The position numbers and the translations under genes were made by a program. Below the pieces are notes generated by a model. That model had not been told where the DNA came from and searched no databases. It saw nothing but the letters and a program-made list of their open reading frames with translations. Positions 60,087-64,000 of a stretch of DNA of 64,000 nt are shown piece after piece; position 1 is the stretch's first letter; every line of letters begins with the position of its first letter. Origin of the DNA: Lumbricus terrestris (lineage: Eukaryota > Annelida > Clitellata > Crassiclitellata > Lumbricidae); contig OX457036.1 of assembly GCA_949752735.1 (NCBI GenBank), positions 89,905,687-89,969,686 on the forward strand, given 5' to 3'.

Positions 60087-60420
60087 GAAGCAGCTGGAGG
60101 ACCACTTGCCCCTTGAAAACTGACACCTATTTTTCGTTCATTTATTCATTCGTTCATTCTATGGACTTATATAGCGTACCTTTTGGAAGCTACTTTTTAA
60201 CATCTACTTTTTTATTTTTAACAAATTTCTAAGGAAACTGTTCGTATTAAAATTATACACAATGAAACTGAGAAATTTGCGTACAAGAAACCTCTTTGAA
60301 AAATACACGTATTCTTAATTTCCATGCAGCTTTGCATTTTTAAGCTCTTGCTACCAACAAATTTTCGAAAAAAAATTGCCCCCCTGCAAAAATTTCTGCG
60401 GACGCCCATGGACATTACGT
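60087..60420. repeat. Second copy of the TTGCCCC repeat, split by a LINE tail
   Basis: See 59300-59580. A LINE 3' end occupies about 60128-60192. Confidence 0.65.
60128..60192 (-). mobile_element. LINE 3' tail with (GAAT)n
   Basis: TTCATTTATTCATTCGTTCATT then CTTATATAGCG, the same tail as the LINE at 22690-23740. Severely 5'-truncated. Confidence 0.75.
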
Positions 60421-60600
60421 CAATGAACAACTTCCAATCAAACCGTCCTATTCTTCGGATTAATAACCATAAATAAGTATTTCTATGACCGTACCAGACC
60501 ATAAAAACAACTAAATTCCTAAAACAACACTGAGCATCCTCGTATCTGACATTAAAATAACGCAGCTATACACAAGCCAACTTCCTACTATAAACATTAC

Positions 60601-62698
60601 AGGGCAATTCCACGGGAAATGGACATAAAAGTCCCAAAATTTTTTGGGAATTTTGTTAATATAAAGGTATCATTTTAAAGCTAAGAGACCCTAGTGTTCA
60701 AAATAATAATTAGAATCAATAATATTTGGTGAGATGACCGTCAGCCAGCTTACATTTGATGTCAACATGGTCTGCGCAATTCTGTTACAGAAATATTAAA
60801 AGGTTTGTTTTTTAAGTTATGGCAACAATTGGTTGATTTTATCAAACAAGCTACATCAGTTGGATGGAAGGTCCACTTGGTAAGTATTTTCAAGTAAAAC
60901 TTTGAACAATTAATAACAGTTCACTTTTTTGACTTCAGAAGTTTGGGGTGTACTTTTCAATGTTACGTCAGTGACAAAAAATTAAGACTTTTTAGAATAT
61001 AACCAAAAGTAGCAAGGCAAAAATTCTGAAAATTTTTAAACTTCTGATGCAACATATTAGCAATACAACTAAATAGTTGAAATTTTGTTTTAAATTTTAA
61101 GTAAATGTGTAACTGTGTCACTGACGTAACATTCATGTTGTCCCTCACGTAACAATATATGTCAGTGATAGCAAGAAACTTGTTTAAATTCGGTATATAC
61201 TACTAAAAATGCACTTATAAATCCAGTAATTGACATCCTAGCTTCGATTTGAAGTAAGCCCTCATTATAATCATCATCATCATCCTCCCCCTCCTCCTCC
61301 TCCTCATCATCATTATCATCATCATCAATTTTTCATCATCACAGTAAACCAAACTAGTGATTTGCTTTTGCACACAGGGTGAGACACGTCACAAAAAACT
61401 GGGGCTGAGCTAACATGAATGAGTCACATGAAGAAGTAGCTAAAGTAAGGTGGCCATCATGCAGAAGAATGCTGAGTAGCAACAATAATGGCAACTAGTG
61501 GGACAAAAACAGAAAGAAATCTACCAAATGTACAATGCACAGCCTTTATGGTTAAAATATCGTCACCCCAACTGAATCAGATCATGCAGCAACTTCAAGA
61601 GTTTCTTATCTGCTCAGTAATATATAGGAAAAGCAGTTATTCGACAAAATAAAATCTTTTAAAAGTACTCCAAAGAAAGTTGCTCTCATGAACTTCTTAA
61701 CAACAAACTTTGGCATAGCATTGCAGATAAAAAGTACATGAAGATGTATAGATTAATGGACAGAAAGTGATATTGTTTCACATGAGCTGCTGGGAAAGAA
61801 GAACTATGCAATATTTGTAAAGATGAATGGCACATGTGATAGTGTATAAAATAAAACATTGATGATGACACTAATGGAGGCATACGTTCGAGATCAAAAT
61901 TCTGAAGTCAATGATTGGAACATGAAAATTTGCTTCATTGAGTCCGAAACATGTTGTTTCAGTGAGTGTAAAAGATCATAATGTATGTTGCTTCAAGCGT
62001 CGGGTTGATTTGAAAAAGTTGCCTTCTACGCTACCAAACAGCAATCGAGCTACCGATTCAGTCAGTCCATGAGCTGCTATCTTGGAGTGCCAACTTATGG
62101 AAATGCATAGGCATTTGTGAATCTTAAGTCAATAATGGTAAACAGAAGGGCTTCTTCACTCTCAGTGAACACATTGCAGTATCCAACAACACTGGATAAT
62201 TTTTAAAGCATTCCTGCATACTTGTGAACCATGACTACTAAATTTAATGCAATTAATGTTTGTCTTTTCAGAAGCGTTCCGTCAGTGACATTTCAATGTT
62301 ACGTCAGTGACATTTAGGCACCATTGAAATAAATACATAAATGACAGCTGGATAAAAATTTTAACTTTCTATGTATGCCACAACCTGTACTAATAATTTT
62401 AAAAACATTAATAAAATTTTTTCAGTCATATTTCAGAAGATTGTGATGTGAACATGAGTTACAATAATTTTGATGTCAGAATGTGTTACGTCAGTGACGA
62501 TGCACAAAAACTGTTTTTAAAAATACCCATAAATATTTCCTGCCAAGTCTTTTTTGGCTTTTAAGAAGGATTATATACATGTAGTTAAATAATTTGGCAT
62601 AAATGTTTGGGCAAAGCAGTGATATCATAGTGTGCTAGAATTAAAAACGTTGCCAAATTTCTCTCTGAATGTTGCGTCAGTGACGGTGGAATTGCCCT
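60601..62698. mobile_element. 2.1-kb DNA element with ACGTCAGTGAC motifs
   Basis: The ends AGGGCAATTCCAC and GTGGAATTGCCCT are perfect 13-bp inverted repeats. The motif (A/G)CGTCAGTGAC recurs at about 60964, 62279, 62304, 62490 and 62675, and inverted at about 61118. Motifs cluster towards the ends, which suggests transposase-binding sites. No clear TSD and no intact frame; a (TCA)n/(TCC)n run lies at 61267-61330. Family not identified. Confidence 0.7.
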
Positions 62699-62705
62699 AC
62701 ATCAT

Positions 62706-62757
62706 TGACACACACACACACACACACATTGGCCCATGCGCGCTCACACACGCGCGT

Positions 62758-62798
<41 letters not shown>
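62706..62798. repeat. (CA)n microsatellite
   Basis: ACACAC runs interrupted by a GCGCGC-rich stretch, directly after the preceding element. Confidence 0.95.
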
Positions 62799-62800
<2 letters not shown>

Positions 62801-63222
62801 GCACTGGAGTCTGGACAAACAACACGCCAGACCAAACTTCAAAGAAACACCCACAACAGACTATACTGCAACTATAATTCCACCAATGCACCCCATCACG
62901 CATTCTAATAATTAATAGGCCTACTAACCTCACGGACACTAGGACTAAAACGCCTATTATATTATATATAAGCTCTTTCAAAAGTACGACTACGACACAT
63001 AAGGAAACGAATACACTACAGCAGCTGCTGTAGAGCAATGCTTATTATTGCTTAAAGAATTAGCCGATTACAAAAATAACATATGTTACAATATTACAAA
63101 GAGATGGGACGAGACATCCTGCAGCAAAACATTCCATCCATCATCACACCATACGGGCAATCTACCCGCACAGCTAATAAGTGATAGGAAATAACTCATC
63201 CAAGATAACGAATATGTCGTCT
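62799..63222. other. Unassigned spacer
   Basis: Nothing recognised. Confidence 0.5.
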
Positions 63223-63405
63223 GCTATACGTATATATATATATAATATGTATATCACATAGACCTAATATATATATAATTATACATGTATATATAATAGC
63301 TAACGCGTGTATGTGTGTATTGACGATTATACAGTATAATAAAATGTAGGCTATATATATAATATATATATATATAGATCTATATATGTTATATCGTAAT
63401 GAGAT
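63223..63405. repeat. (TA)n-rich low-complexity DNA
   Basis: TATATA runs separated by short unique stretches, followed by a GT-rich run at 63450-63482. Confidence 0.85.
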
Positions 63406-63522
63406 AATATAGGAAGTACTAGAAAATAATAGGAGCTCGCGCGTATAGTTTTGTGTGTGTGCGTGTGTGCGTGTGTGTGTGCATGAATGCAGACGCAGGT
63501 CTATGTACGCAGATGTAAACAT

Positions 63523-63542
63523 TGTACACTGTACAGTGTACA
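63523..63542. other. Perfect 20-bp palindrome
   Basis: TGTACACTGTACAGTGTACA equals its own reverse complement. Isolated; function unknown. Confidence 0.8.
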
Positions 63543-63659
63543 GTATAGCCTATATGGATGTGTAATGTGCATAGCCGTAATTATCCATAGGCCTATACAT
63601 GTACGTGCCTGTCTACAATTAGAGGTTTGTCTATATTAATTCTATCAACTTTCAAATAT

Positions 63660-64000
63660 CATAGCGCCCCCTCAAGAAACCCACTCAAGGTGCTCCCAGC
63701 CCAGCCACGGCAAAAGAAACTGAGATTTATGAAACAAAGTTTGATTGGTCAGATGTAATAAATGAAGGTTTGAAGGAAGTTCATATTCTATATGGACGGT
63801 CCTACAACCGAGAAAGGTCGACGTTGTCTGGCAGCTAAGCGAGCCCGTGGAACTGGGAGTTGTCCTTTTATAGCAGAGCGATGAACCCGACGCCATTCAA
63901 CGTCAGAGACTGGGTGACAGAGATTGTGTAGGTAAGATGGAGCGCAACCAAAGATGGAGCGTGAAACCAGAGCAGCAATTCGACATGAGATACGTTGGGC
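63660..64000 (-). pseudogene. LINE 3' fragment running off the window
   Basis: The minus strand resembles the C-terminus and 3' UTR of the LINE at 22690-23740: its GAGGGGGCGCTATGATA phrase matches the GCGCTATATAAA end, and P-S-x-L-x-x-L-H-L-T-Y-T-I is recognisable near 63920. It contains several stops and continues beyond 64000. Confidence 0.7.

Noticed and set aside
61686..61883. Minus-strand 65-codon frame as transposase remnant
   Set aside because: No catalytic motif visible; the length is within chance for AT-rich DNA.

Overview
This window looks like nuclear DNA of an animal, most likely a marine invertebrate. Evidence: one spliced gene with GT-AG introns, a second related partial gene, many decayed non-LTR retrotransposons, at least seven non-autonomous DNA transposons with intact 8-bp target-site duplications (TSDs), a tRNA-derived SINE, satellites and long microsatellites. 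There is no operon structure, no rRNA, no recognisable stand-alone tRNA gene and no CRISPR. I cannot fix the phylum; a non-vertebrate deuterostome such as an echinoderm is a guess from overall character only.

The real coding content is on the minus strand. Joining six exons between 32896 and 18925 by GT-AG sites and matching phases gives a 310-residue methyltransferase-like protein related to METTL24: a short N-terminal tail, one membrane anchor, then an FkbM/METTL24-type methyltransferase domain with a DVEGAEW motif. A paralogue with the first three exons (11027 to 8792) lies about 22 kb away; its last three exons are not seen. Similarity covers introns and 5' flank, so this is a segmental tandem duplication (about 8.2-11.8 kb against 27.5-38.8 kb), later enlarged in the second copy by transposons.

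Layout: 0-2.4 kb minisatellite; 2.8-8.0 kb a restriction-like-endonuclease retrotransposon of R4/Dong type set in an ATT/ACT microsatellite and broken by two hAT-like insertions; 8.2-11.8 kb partial paralogue with a SINE insertion; 12-16 kb minisatellite and an APE-type LINE; 17.7-36.6 kb the complete gene, filled with LINEs and hAT-like elements and flanked by inverted copies of a 640-bp repeat; 37-41 kb LINE ends and another inverted-repeat element; 41.3-55.0 kb a satellite-rich block (302-bp and 187-bp units) whose two outer ends are inverted repeats of each other; 46.6-59.2 kb a cluster of fold-back elements; 60.6-62.7 kb an unnamed 2.1-kb element with repeated ACGTCAGTGAC motifs; 62.7-64 kb microsatellites and a LINE end.

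All similarity calls were made by eye from the sequence and from memory of family motifs. No database search was run.
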